From JAIEOG01 sp964519985 (lineage in GTDB: Bacteria; Bdellovibrionota; FAC87; UBA2466): a DNA stretch of 64,000 bases. Location of the stretch: the NCBI GenBank assembly GCA_964519985.1, contig CAZFMF010000012.1, positions 1-64,000 on the forward strand. The letters run 5' to 3'. The translations under genes and the position numbers were made by a program. Below the pieces are notes generated by a model, which did not search any database, was not told the origin of the DNA, and worked only from the letters and a program-made list of their open reading frames with translations. Shown piece after piece: positions 9,415-17,371 of this stretch (positions are counted from its first letter, which is position 1; each line of letters begins with the position of its first letter).

Positions 9415-10410
9415 CTATTCGTTCTCTTCCCTCAGATCGCGGCCCATGAGCGAAGCAATGGCACTCTGCAGCGATTTCCCATCGTAGAGGATCGCGTGGA
9501 TTTCGCGCAGAATCGGCATGTCAATGGAAAGCTGTACCGCCAGCTCGTGCGCCGACTGCGCGGTGTAAACCCCTTCCGCGACACCGCCCAACGTCTTCAC
9601 GATCTCGTCCAGCGGTTTTCCCTCGCCAATGAGCATTCCCGCCCGCAGATTGCGACTCAACGGGCCGGTGCAGGTTAAAACGAGATCGCCCATTCCCGCC
9701 AACCCCAGGAAGGTGGCCGGATCGGCCCCCAGTTTGCGGCCCATGCGAACGATCTCCGCCATGCCACGATTGATCACGGCCGCCTGGGCGTTGTAACCCA
9801 GGCGCGTGCCCCGCACGATGCCGGTCGCTAGGGCGATGACATTTTTTAGCGCCCCCGCGAGTTCCACGCCAATGACATCGGTGGTGGTATAGGCGCGGAA
9901 ATAGGGAGTGGCGACCAAGTTTTGGACTTGCGCACCCAAGGCTTTGTCGGTCGTGGCGATCGTGACCGCGGTGGGCTGCTGCTCCACAACCTCTTGGGCA
10001 AAACTCGGCCCCGACAAGACGACGTACCGGGTGCTGGGACAAATTGAATGAAAGATCTCACATACCCGCATACCGGTTCCGATCTCCAGTCCCTTGGAGG
10101 TGTTCACAATAATTTTTCCCTCCAGCTTTTCGGCGAGCGGGGCAAAGACCGGCCGAATTTTCTGCGTCGGAATGGAACAGACGATGACTTCGGCGGAATC
10201 GAGCGCCGGAGCCAGATCGGTCGTCGCCAATAGGCGTGGTGAAAGCGAAAAACCCTTTAGGTATTTTGGATTTTCATGCTGCCCATTGATTGCCGCGGCG
10301 ACTCGGGCATCGCGGCCCCATAAGGTGACGTCGTTCCCCGCGTCGGCAAAGACATTGGCCAAAGCCGTTCCCCAACTTCCCGCCCCCACGGTGGTCACTT
10401 TCAGCGCCAT
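9415..10410 (-). CDS. gpsA: NAD(P)-dependent glycerol-3-phosphate dehydrogenase
   Basis: This enzyme reduces dihydroxyacetone phosphate to sn-glycerol-3-phosphate for phospholipid synthesis in the cytosol. The N-terminal Rossmann motif GAGSWGTALANVFADAG is at residues 7-23. GPSFAQEV, ELAGALKNVIALATGI (catalytic Lys) and the TCTGPLSRN region follow. It has 331 residues, the typical length. A GAGTGAG ribosome site precedes ATG at 10410. It lies one base upstream of mfd. Confidence 0.97.
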   Translation of the reverse strand: MALKVTTVGAGSWGTALANVFADAGNDVTLWGRDARVAAAINGQHENPKYLKGFSLSPRLLATTDLAPALDSAEVIVCSIPTQKIRPVFAPLAEKLEGKIIVNTSKGLEIGTGMRVCEIFHSICPSTRYVVLSGPSFAQEVVEQQPTAVTIATTDKALGAQVQNLVATPYFRAYTTTDVIGVELAGALKNVIALATGIVRGTRLGYNAQAAVINRGMAEIVRMGRKLGADPATFLGLAGMGDLVLTCTGPLSRNLRAGMLIGEGKPLDEIVKTLGGVAEGVYTAQSAHELAVQLSIDMPILREIHAILYDGKSLQSAIASLMGRDLREENE

Positions 10411-10492
10411 GGCTCACTCCTCAAGTTAACGCGTTTTACATTGGAATCTGGTACTTTACCAGGATACCGTCCCTGCGGAGGGGGACTGCGTC

Positions 10493-11083
10493 ATGAAGCT
10501 GTATTATGCGCCGCGAACCCGATCCATTCGCCCTCGCTGGCTTCTCGAGGAACTCGGGGTTCCCTTCAAACTCGTTCGCCTTGACCTCGCATCCGGCGCC
10601 CAAAAAAATCCTGACTTTTTGCGTATCAACCCGATGGGCAAGGTTCCGGCTCTCGAGGACGGTGACTTTCACCTTTTCGAATCCGGTGGAATCTGCCTCT
10701 ACCTGGCCGACCGTTTCGCCGAGAAAGGGTTGGCGCCGAAACCCGGAACCCCGGAACGCGGACAGTACTATCAGTGGGCCTTCTTCGCGCTGACCAGTTT
10801 GGAACCGCCCGTCTTTGAGGCCTTAGACGAAAAACAAGGGCGCCGACCCGCCGGTTCGGCCCGCGAACGCGCGACCCGGGCTTTGCGGGTATTGGAATCC
10901 GCGATTAGTGGCCGGTCGTTTCTCGTAGGCGATCATTTCAGCGCAGCGGATATTTTGGTCGGAACGGTAGTAAGCGTGGCGCGGGTTTGCGGTTTGACGA
11001 CGGAGTTTCCGGGCATTCAAACCTACGGTGAGCGCTTAAGCAGTCGCCCGGCCTACAAACGTGCCCGCGTGGAGCCGAGCTGA
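10493..11083 (+). CDS. Glutathione S-transferase family protein
   Basis: The protein has 196 residues. The N-terminal thioredoxin-like domain begins MKLYYAPRTRSIRPRWLLEE, with NPMGKVPALEDGDFHLFES giving the cis-Pro and glutathione-binding Glu-Ser. The C-terminal helical domain includes GDHFSAADILVG, the N-capping motif of GST. A strong GGAGGGGG ribosome site lies before ATG at 10493. It is 4 nt upstream of the membrane operon at 11088 and may be co-transcribed; a functional link is not shown. Substrate unknown. Confidence 0.88.
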   Translation: MKLYYAPRTRSIRPRWLLEELGVPFKLVRLDLASGAQKNPDFLRINPMGKVPALEDGDFHLFESGGICLYLADRFAEKGLAPKPGTPERGQYYQWAFFALTSLEPPVFEALDEKQGRRPAGSARERATRALRVLESAISGRSFLVGDHFSAADILVGTVVSVARVCGLTTEFPGIQTYGERLSSRPAYKRARVEPS

Positions 11084-11087
11084 AACC

Positions 11088-11288
11088 GTGACGCCCTCTT
11101 TTCGACGCACGCTGGTCTCCGTTTTCAACCAGTGGATGGTTTTTCTCGTCTTGGCCTGGGCACCGACGTACCGCGTGCATTCTTCCGTCGCTTGGCACTG
11201 GACGGCGTTGCTCGCGCTGAGTTTTGCGATTTTCTTTTCCGTACAAATGCGCCTGCGCGCTCCCGATTCGGAGGCGACGTGGAAGTAG
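11088..11288 (+). CDS. Small membrane protein heading complex I-like operon
   Basis: GTG at 11088 opens a 66-codon frame just after the GST stop. The product has two hydrophobic stretches (WMVFLVLAWAPTY and HWTALLALSFAIFFSVQM) around a short polar link, so probably two membrane helices. It ends inside the next gene (10-nt overlap), which argues it is translated and coupled. It does not resemble NuoA or any small complex I subunit strongly enough to name. An upstream ATG in frame at 11061 lies inside the GST gene and is less likely. Confidence 0.55.
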   Translation: MTPSFRRTLVSVFNQWMVFLVLAWAPTYRVHSSVAWHWTALLALSFAIFFSVQMRLRAPDSEATWK

Positions 11289-12091
11289 TGCCGGTTTTTC
11301 TCGCCCGCCTTTTCGCTTGCCTGAGCGTTCTGACCTTGGCGCATTTAATTGGTCGTCGCTGGGAGCCGGCTGGCTCCGAGGAAATCGTCGGTCCCGATCT
11401 CCGCGGTTTTCTACCGGTAGTGGTTTTGTTTTTTGCGCTAGCGTGGCTTCCCGTCTTTGACCTCGGGTTTGTCCGCCACGCGGCCGACGCCGTCGGTTCC
11501 TTGATCGGAGTTTGGGTATTGCTGCAAATCGTTCGCGTTTTCCCGGGGGCGTCCGAAGGAGCCGGTGCGCAGGAGTGGCTCACCACGTGGGGTTTCACGC
11601 TGGCCGCGCCCATCAGCGTCTTCGCGCAATGGAGCCCCTCCGGCATGGCGGCCGCGCAAAATGCATTGCTGGCGGAACTGGTCCCCGCTTGGGGAGCCCT
11701 CCTTCAGCCCCTGGCGTTTTCGTTGGCGCTGTATGCCATTGCGCGTTGGGCCGGCGCGGTTCCAGCTCCCAGTCTGTCCTTCCGTCGGAAAAACGGGGCC
11801 GCCCTTGGCGTCGTATTGATCACGACCGTTATTGTTTTTCTCGGCGCGTGGCACGTGCCTTGGGTCGGCGACGATGCCTTCTTCGCCTTTTTCGGTGGAC
11901 GCCGAATCCTCATAGCGGTGTTTCAATTGCTTTTCTTCACACTGAAACTGAGCTTGCTTTGGCTAGCGGTCCTCGGTTTGACGAGGCATCTAAAACGGCG
12001 AGAGCAATTGCCGTCGTCAATCCTTTGCTCGGTTTTAGCGGCGGCCAATCTCGTTTTAACCTGGGCTTTGCTGGCCGGGGTGCGATCATGA
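11279..12091 (+). CDS. NuoH-like (ND1-like) membrane subunit, divergent
   Basis: The predicted protein has 270 residues and about eight hydrophobic segments. Start GTG at 11279 has GGAGG 3 nt upstream and overlaps the previous stop. The pattern WGALLQPLAFSLALYAI matches the NuoH stretch before its quinone-site loop, and the C-terminal block (FLGAW then LLFFTLKLSLLWLAVLGLTRHLKRREQL) matches NuoH GGW and wvR-PR-R. The hallmark loop with Glu/Arg and PFDLxE is not present. At 270 residues it is shorter than NuoH (about 325). NuoH homology is inferred from these patterns and from the neighbours J, K, L, M and N. Its stop overlaps the next start in ATGA. Confidence 0.6.
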   Translation: MEVVPVFLARLFACLSVLTLAHLIGRRWEPAGSEEIVGPDLRGFLPVVVLFFALAWLPVFDLGFVRHAADAVGSLIGVWVLLQIVRVFPGASEGAGAQEWLTTWGFTLAAPISVFAQWSPSGMAAAQNALLAELVPAWGALLQPLAFSLALYAIARWAGAVPAPSLSFRRKNGAALGVVLITTVIVFLGAWHVPWVGDDAFFAFFGGRRILIAVFQLLFFTLKLSLLWLAVLGLTRHLKRREQLPSSILCSVLAAANLVLTWALLAGVRS

Positions 12092-12570
12092 TGAGCGAGA
12101 TCGCCGCCATGGCCCTCTGTCTCGCCGCACTGAGCTTGGGCGTCGGGGTGTTTGTGCTTCCCGACGATAAGCGTTCGGTGCAATGTTTTTTGGGTCTTTC
12201 CGCCGCCCTGGCTCTTTTTCTGGTGATCGCCGAATCAAGTCCGGTCGCCTGGGCACTTCTCCTCTGCGGGGCCTCGCTAGCGGTGACCTCGACCGCCGCC
12301 CAGGGGGAAAACCGTCGGGAAGGTGGCTGGCAAAACTGGTTTGTTATCATCGTGACCGCCAGCACGCTTTGGCTTTTGTCGCTGTTCCTGCTCTGGACTC
12401 TCGAAGAGGCGTTGGTTCTGCCGATCGATACCGAAGGCCTGCCACCGTCGGTCTCCGAGGTCCTGACCGTTTGCTTCGATCACTTTCTCTGGCCAATCGG
12501 ACTGGTCGCGCTGATGGCCGCCGCGATCGCGGTAACTGCCGATGCCCCGGAAGAGGAGACGCGCGCATGA
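12088..12570 (+). CDS. NuoJ-like (ND6-like) membrane subunit
   Basis: The protein has 160 residues and four to five hydrophobic helices. The C-terminal segment FDHFLWPIGLVALMAAAIAVT resembles the conserved NuoJ end (Y-x-x-P-F-E-L-A-S-x-L-L-L). The Glu of that motif is replaced (PIGLVAL). ATG at 12088 overlaps the previous stop and its own stop overlaps the next start, both as ATGA. Position between H-like and K-like genes is the same as in canonical nuo operons once nuoI is removed. The call depends largely on context. Confidence 0.5.
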   Translation: MMSEIAAMALCLAALSLGVGVFVLPDDKRSVQCFLGLSAALALFLVIAESSPVAWALLLCGASLAVTSTAAQGENRREGGWQNWFVIIVTASTLWLLSLFLLWTLEEALVLPIDTEGLPPSVSEVLTVCFDHFLWPIGLVALMAAAIAVTADAPEEETRA

Positions 12571-12833
12571 ATTCGTTGCTCGTCGAATTTTTGCTTCCGT
12601 CGGTAATCGTCACTCTCTTCTCGATTGCAATCCTCACCGCCGTCTTGCGAAGTGGCCCGTTTCACTCCTTACTGGGAATTGCCGCCATGGGATGGGCGGT
12701 GATCCTATTGCTCGCCGAAATCAGTGCCCGCTCGGGTAGTGCGGACGGAATCGCGCTCGCGCTGGTTTTAGCCTTCTTGGTTTCGCTGCAGGCCATCGCC
12801 GGCGTGCTACTCTTGAGGCGACGCCCGCGATGA
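12567..12833 (+). CDS. NuoK-like (MrpC-like) small membrane subunit
   Basis: The protein has 88 residues and three predicted helices. In NuoK/MrpC the second helix carries a conserved Glu; here LLLAEISARSG keeps a Glu near the end of helix two. Helix three, ALALVLAFLVSLQAIAGVLLL, resembles NuoK AEAAIGLAI...L. Size and position match nuoK (about 100 residues). Coupled on both sides by ATGA overlaps. Homology is moderate and based on size, topology and gene order. Confidence 0.55.
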   Translation: MNSLLVEFLLPSVIVTLFSIAILTAVLRSGPFHSLLGIAAMGWAVILLLAEISARSGSADGIALALVLAFLVSLQAIAGVLLLRRRPR

Positions 12834-13807
12834 AGCGCCCGGTTATCAATGGCCCGTGTATCGTAGTGACACTGCTTTTGCTCATCGTGTTAGGGTGCGC
12901 TTTCTACGCGAACCCCCACAATGTCCTGGAACTCGGTCGTTGGTCGGCTTCCGCCCAATGGAATCCCTCCCTCCACCTTCGCTGGGACGGATTGGCGGCG
13001 GCCTTTCTCACGCTCGCCCTGATCGCACTGCTCGCCGTCTCGTTTTTTTTCGCTCTGGCGTGGGGAGCCTTCGGACTCGCCTTCGCTTTCGGATTCACCG
13101 CCTTGGCGGGAAGCACGGAGCTATTCCTGTTCGGCTGGACCCTCCTGACCGGGCCGCTGCTAGCTCGCCCGCGTTCCGGAATCTGGATCGCGACCTCCCT
13201 CACCACACTTTTTTTGGCGGTATTGAGTCTGCACGGCGTTTTCGGAACTTCCGATTTGCGAGAGTGCCTGCGTTTGAGCATGGAGCCGTATGATTTCCCC
13301 ACGCTCGTCGCCGAGCGCGCCACTTGGCTGATCGCGGCTTGCGTTGCGTCTTTAGCCACCGCCCTCTTTTTTTTGCGCACCGAGTCCGCCGAGGCCACAC
13401 TGCGCTTTCGGGTGTTGGGTGTCTTGGCGTGCGGTCTTGTCTCCGCGCGAACGGCTTTTTTATCGACGGTATCCGGTCACTTTTTTCCTTTTAACACCCG
13501 CCTCGCATTGCCGATCGCGGCATTGGTCGCCGGGTTGGTTTTTGCGTTCGCCCGATCGGCCCCGGCGGCGGCTAAAGGTCCCTCGAAGCAATTGCGCCGA
13601 TGGCACTCCGCCGTGGAAAGCATGGTACGGTGGCTGGAAGAAAGGTTTTGGCCGGGACTTTGGCGTATTCCCGTGCAAACCGGGCGCACCTTCGGACTCT
13701 TTTTCGACTACTGGCAGGGTGGGACGCCCCAATACAGCTTGCTCGTTCTGCTCCTGGGAACCTTGGTTCTGTTTTGGGCGGCACTGAAAACGCAGGTGAT
13801 CTGGTGA
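12830..13807 (+). CDS. Truncated NuoL-like (ND5-like) subunit
   Basis: The protein has 325 residues against about 610 for NuoL. RWDGLAAAFL at residues 51-60 matches the NuoL DGLSAL start of the antiporter module, and STELFLFGWTLLTG at 95-108 aligns with the N-x-L-L-L-F-x-x-WE helix but has Thr where the channel Glu should be. The C-terminal end (RTFGLFFDYWQGGTPQYSLLVLLLG) matches the end of NuoL (QTG-x-x-x-YAL). The middle, which would carry the HTWLPDAM broken helices and the channel lysines, is missing. The reading frame is clean and coupled on both sides, so it looks like a stable shortened protein, not a fresh pseudogene. Confidence 0.6.
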   Translation: MKRPVINGPCIVVTLLLLIVLGCAFYANPHNVLELGRWSASAQWNPSLHLRWDGLAAAFLTLALIALLAVSFFFALAWGAFGLAFAFGFTALAGSTELFLFGWTLLTGPLLARPRSGIWIATSLTTLFLAVLSLHGVFGTSDLRECLRLSMEPYDFPTLVAERATWLIAACVASLATALFFLRTESAEATLRFRVLGVLACGLVSARTAFLSTVSGHFFPFNTRLALPIAALVAGLVFAFARSAPAAAKGPSKQLRRWHSAVESMVRWLEERFWPGLWRIPVQTGRTFGLFFDYWQGGTPQYSLLVLLLGTLVLFWAALKTQVIW

Positions 13808-15315
13808 CGGCGCGGACTTGGTTCCTCATTCTGATTTTCTCACCTCTAGTGGGTGCCTGCGCTTGCGTTGCCCTATCTCCGTTCCTCGGCCAACGCGTCG
13901 CCCGAATCGTTTCATTGATTCCGGTACTCGCGCTGGTGGCGGTCGCGGCCCAGCTCAATCCAAGCGTTCTGCCGCCGGACCTGCTCGTGGACTGGATATG
14001 GCTTCCCGGTATTCCGGTGACCTTCGCCTTGGGGCTTTCTTCGCTCACCGTGCCGTTTCTTTTTTTGGGTTTGCTGAGTGCGCACCTGGCAATTTGGCAG
14101 GATAAGACCAAAGGCCTCTGGCTGACGTCCCCGTGCTTGCTCGGGTTGCAAAGTGTTTTGGCGGTGCTCTTTACCGCTCAGGATCTCATTGTCTTTAGCG
14201 CGGCCGTAGAGACATTTTTTTTGGGGCTCTTTTTTCTCGCCCGCTGCGAATCGGTAAGCCGAAGCCAGAGTCGTAATGCCGTGGGATTCTCACTGGTCGC
14301 GGGCGCGCTTTTGCTCGGGGCCGCGATCACTTTGGGTGCGCTTCACCAAGCTCAGTTTCTCACCTTCTCCGTACGTTGGACGGCGCTGCGCGAACTGAGC
14401 TTTCCGAATGTCGAGTTTCTCGGCGATCTCTCCCCCGGCCGGGTGATTTTCTGGCTCCTAGCGATTTCGACTTTCCTGCGCGCTCCGTTGCCGCCAGCCC
14501 ACGGTTGGTTCCGACAATTAATGGAAAACGGCTCAGGTCCGGTGCGCGTGATGGGCGTGGGCTGCATCACCACGATTGCGGTCTTCACCTGGGTCCATTG
14601 GATTATTCCGATCTTGCCGGAGGCGTACTCCTACGACAGCCGCTCCTTAATGTTCCTGGTGGCTCTCGCCTTGCTATACATTGCCGCGCTGACGGCTCTA
14701 ACCACCCGATTGGATCGCTGGGTCGCGAATTGGGTCTGTGCTCAAAATTGTTTGGCGTTGCTCGCCCTCTTTGCGCTTTCCGCCGAAGCGACTGGGGCGG
14801 CGGTGCTACTGGCGATCCTCGGGCCGCTCGCGCTATTGGGAATGACGAGTTGCCTGCAGCGCTTCGACCGCCTGCTGGCTACCACTGATGTTCACGATAT
14901 CGGTGCCCTCGGGCCCGTGGTCCCCCGTACGGCTTGGGTCGTCGCTGGATTCCTGGCCGCGATGATCGCGCTGCCCGGCTCGGGCGGGTTCACGGCGTTG
15001 CTTACACTGTTTGCCGCGTTGGGGCCCCACCCGTCGGCCTACTTCACCGCCGGAGTGGCGTGGTTATTCCTGATGATTTCGGCCGCGCGTATTGCGCAAC
15101 CCCTCTTCTCCGGTGCATCTCCGCATACCGGGACACGCGCGTTTCCCGATCTTCCGCTTTGGAAATGCGTCACTGCATTGGTTTTACTCGGCGCGATTGT
15201 GGCGACCGGCATTCGACCTGATTGGTTGCGCGCCCAGACGGAACCGATTTTGGAGCTGAACTGGAAAGCCCGCCTCAAGGCTGACATCGGTTTCGGAGAA
15301 GGGGGTCGCTCGTGA
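13804..15315 (+). CDS. NuoM-like (ND4-like) antiporter-fold subunit lacking channel Lys
   Basis: The protein has 503 residues, the normal NuoM length, starting GTG at 13804 (GTGA overlap). DLIVFSAAVETFFLGLFFL keeps the helix-5 Glu (E136). The canonical KxPLxPFHTWLPDAH block appears as FLRAPLPPAHGWFRQLM (residues 224-240): the Lys is Arg226 and the loop Asp-Ala-His is gone. The LLKLGGYG Lys is Thr in CITTIAVF (around 255-260), and the GEF Glu of the late helix is absent from LPGSGGFTALLTLF. The fold is clearly NuoM but the proton relay is altered. Confidence 0.75.
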   Translation: MTARTWFLILIFSPLVGACACVALSPFLGQRVARIVSLIPVLALVAVAAQLNPSVLPPDLLVDWIWLPGIPVTFALGLSSLTVPFLFLGLLSAHLAIWQDKTKGLWLTSPCLLGLQSVLAVLFTAQDLIVFSAAVETFFLGLFFLARCESVSRSQSRNAVGFSLVAGALLLGAAITLGALHQAQFLTFSVRWTALRELSFPNVEFLGDLSPGRVIFWLLAISTFLRAPLPPAHGWFRQLMENGSGPVRVMGVGCITTIAVFTWVHWIIPILPEAYSYDSRSLMFLVALALLYIAALTALTTRLDRWVANWVCAQNCLALLALFALSAEATGAAVLLAILGPLALLGMTSCLQRFDRLLATTDVHDIGALGPVVPRTAWVVAGFLAAMIALPGSGGFTALLTLFAALGPHPSAYFTAGVAWLFLMISAARIAQPLFSGASPHTGTRAFPDLPLWKCVTALVLLGAIVATGIRPDWLRAQTEPILELNWKARLKADIGFGEGGRS

Positions 15316-16727
15316 ACGCCGTCGTGTCTCCCCTCGGTGCCTTGCTCTCCCTATTGATCACGGCCGGGGGGTTGGCCGGATTGCCTTTACTCAAATCACG
15401 CCGAGGCCCTACCTTAGCCATGCCCCTCGCGATTGCCGGCCTGCTAGCCGCTTTGGCGTTTTCGTGCCATTGGCTCTATGTGGGCGTTCCCACCGACTAC
15501 GCCGACAGCGGGCGGTTCGCGGATCTCATCCGTTGGTCGCCCTACACCCCTTGGTGGTTTTGCGCGTTAGCGCTTCTATTGTTCGCCGGGTTCGCATTGA
15601 CGGGGTTCGATACCGAGCCGGGACCCTTGCGTACCCAACGCCTTTTTCTGATTACGATTGCGGGCGTCGGGGGTTTTTCCCTCGCCGGAGCTTCCCATCT
15701 ACTCGTCGCTCTGGCGGCGTGGGAACTAACGTCCCTGCCACTCACCCTTGCAGCATCGACCCGCCGCCCCGCTGGCGCGGGGTTGCTCTCGGCCTACTTT
15801 GCCGACTTTTTTTCATTCGTGCTTATGGCCCTGGGCGTGACTTTGGTCTTCGCGCAGTTCCACACCCTGGCGCTAGATGCTTTGTTCGAAGCCATTCAGG
15901 GCGAGGCCCAAACTTCCGACATCTTGCTCTACACCGGTACCGCGCTCTGGCTGGTGGGAATGCTGACTCGCCTGGGCGTCGTTCCCTTTCACTTTGCTGG
16001 TGGCGACCGACTCCTCGGCGGGCCGCTTTCCATTTCCGCTTTTGCCGCGATTTTCCTACCGATATCGGCGACGGCATTCGGGTGGAACTTTGTGGGCGAC
16101 GTTCTGCGCCCCACTCTTCCCCAGTGGCAGGACTTCCTTTCCGTCCTGGCAATCGTCACGATTTGTGCGGGCGCCCTGGGAATGCTGACGCAACCCGCTT
16201 GGCGGAGATTTGCCGCTTACGCACTGATGATGCAAGGAGGTTGGATCCTTTTAGCGATGGCTTCGCCGGGACCGGCGCTGGAGCCCGAGTGTTTCATCCT
16301 CATTCTCGGCAATGGGTTGGCGCTAGCCACCATCGCGTTTGGCGCTCTCTTTCTCGAGAGCAACGGCGGGACAAAAGCCGCGGAATTGGCCCAGGGACTG
16401 CTTCGCCAGCGGCCAGCGCTGGGGTTTGCGGTACTCACCGGGTATCTGACTTTGGCCGGACTTCCCCCGACGGGAGGGTTCGTTGCCAAGACGCTGCTAT
16501 TGGGGCGCATCGCCGGGTACGGAATGTTGGGTCTAGCGCTGGTGGCCACGCTGGCCACCGCCGCGGCCGGATATGCCTGTTTGCGACGGGTGGCGCCGCT
16601 CGTCGAGCCGCCCACTCGGTCGCGGGAATGGGTCCAGGAGGGGCGTTCGGAAACGATCTTTTTTGGGGCTTTGGCGGCTCTGCTTTGGGCCTTAGGGATT
16701 GTCCCCGTTATCGCGTGGCCCGGTTAA
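15312..16727 (+). CDS. NuoN-like (ND2-like) antiporter-fold subunit
   Basis: The protein has 471 residues, close to NuoN. SHLLVALAAWELTSLPLTLAA keeps the channel Glu (E138). The helix that normally reads EAxxKYF is GAGLLSAYF, so that Lys is lost. LVGMLTRLGVVPFHFAG (214-230) matches NuoN FKxxxVPFHxW, with Arg220 for Lys. GLPPTGGFVAKTLLLG keeps the late Lys (near 392). It is the last gene of the operon and overlaps the convergent gene by 20 nt. Of the L, M and N homologues it is the least degraded. Confidence 0.78.
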   Translation: MNAVVSPLGALLSLLITAGGLAGLPLLKSRRGPTLAMPLAIAGLLAALAFSCHWLYVGVPTDYADSGRFADLIRWSPYTPWWFCALALLLFAGFALTGFDTEPGPLRTQRLFLITIAGVGGFSLAGASHLLVALAAWELTSLPLTLAASTRRPAGAGLLSAYFADFFSFVLMALGVTLVFAQFHTLALDALFEAIQGEAQTSDILLYTGTALWLVGMLTRLGVVPFHFAGGDRLLGGPLSISAFAAIFLPISATAFGWNFVGDVLRPTLPQWQDFLSVLAIVTICAGALGMLTQPAWRRFAAYALMMQGGWILLAMASPGPALEPECFILILGNGLALATIAFGALFLESNGGTKAAELAQGLLRQRPALGFAVLTGYLTLAGLPPTGGFVAKTLLLGRIAGYGMLGLALVATLATAAAGYACLRRVAPLVEPPTRSREWVQEGRSETIFFGALAALLWALGIVPVIAWPG

Positions 16728-17358
16728 TTTTTTCTTCCAAGCTCAGTCGATAGAAATCGCGGGCGACCTTCAGAAACTTTTCCCGGCCCCCCACTCGACA
16801 GAGTAAGTCAGAATGGCGCACTAAGAAGGCTCGAGCGAGACGATTGGCCTCCTCGTATCGGGCTTTTTCGTCGGTGGTGAGCTTTTCAAACCAAGTGAAA
16901 CCTTCGAAAAATTTTTCCATCAACGCTTCGAAGGCGATCGCATCGTCACCGTCCGCCGGAATGCGCGCGAAGAAGGTGAGAAGAAACTTGTCGATCTCGC
17001 CCTGGAATTCGAGCTCGAGCTGACTCACTCCGCGCCCTTTAGGGGCAAAGTGGGCGACGTAATGAAAGTGGCTGACTTCCTCGACGGCTACGCCAAACGC
17101 CGCGAGTTGTTGGCCATTCCAATGCGAAGATTCAGGGAGCGCATCGAGCGTTCGACCGATCTCGGGTCGGAAATAGATCCCTAAACCGAGCGATTCGTCT
17201 CTTTCCGTCGGCGGTTCGATAAAGAGCATTCCGGGCGGCAGGTTCACATTCGCCGGCGCCGGTGATCGCGCGAGCAGAAAATCCTGGGCGCTCAAAGGGG
17301 AGTCGAGATTGTAGAGAGATTTCAGGGCGAGATCGATCTGGGAGATCATGCGTTTCAC
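16708..17358 (-). CDS. Conserved hypothetical, alpha-helical soluble protein
   Basis: The protein has about 216 residues with no signal peptide or membrane segment. I chose GTG at 17358 because AAAGGGG lies 7 nt upstream; ATG at 17349 is an alternative, while the longer in-frame extension into the neighbour has no support. The centre reads PPGMLFIEPPTERDESLGLGIYF and VAVEEVSHFHYVAHFAPKG, with an EEVSHFHY stretch that could be metal-binding (Glu and two His). The second half is charged helices. Family not recognised. It follows 17372-18073 by 13 nt, so the two are a probable operon. Confidence 0.7.
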   Translation of the reverse strand: MKRMISQIDLALKSLYNLDSPLSAQDFLLARSPAPANVNLPPGMLFIEPPTERDESLGLGIYFRPEIGRTLDALPESSHWNGQQLAAFGVAVEEVSHFHYVAHFAPKGRGVSQLELEFQGEIDKFLLTFFARIPADGDDAIAFEALMEKFFEGFTWFEKLTTDEKARYEEANRLARAFLVRHSDLLCRVGGREKFLKVARDFYRLSLEEKINRATR

Positions 17359-17371
17359 GGCCGAGCCCCTT

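Noticed and set aside
15464..16753. 429-codon frame within the NuoN-like gene
   Set aside because: Arg/Ser/Gly-rich shadow; the overlapping frame has membrane helices and NuoN motifs.
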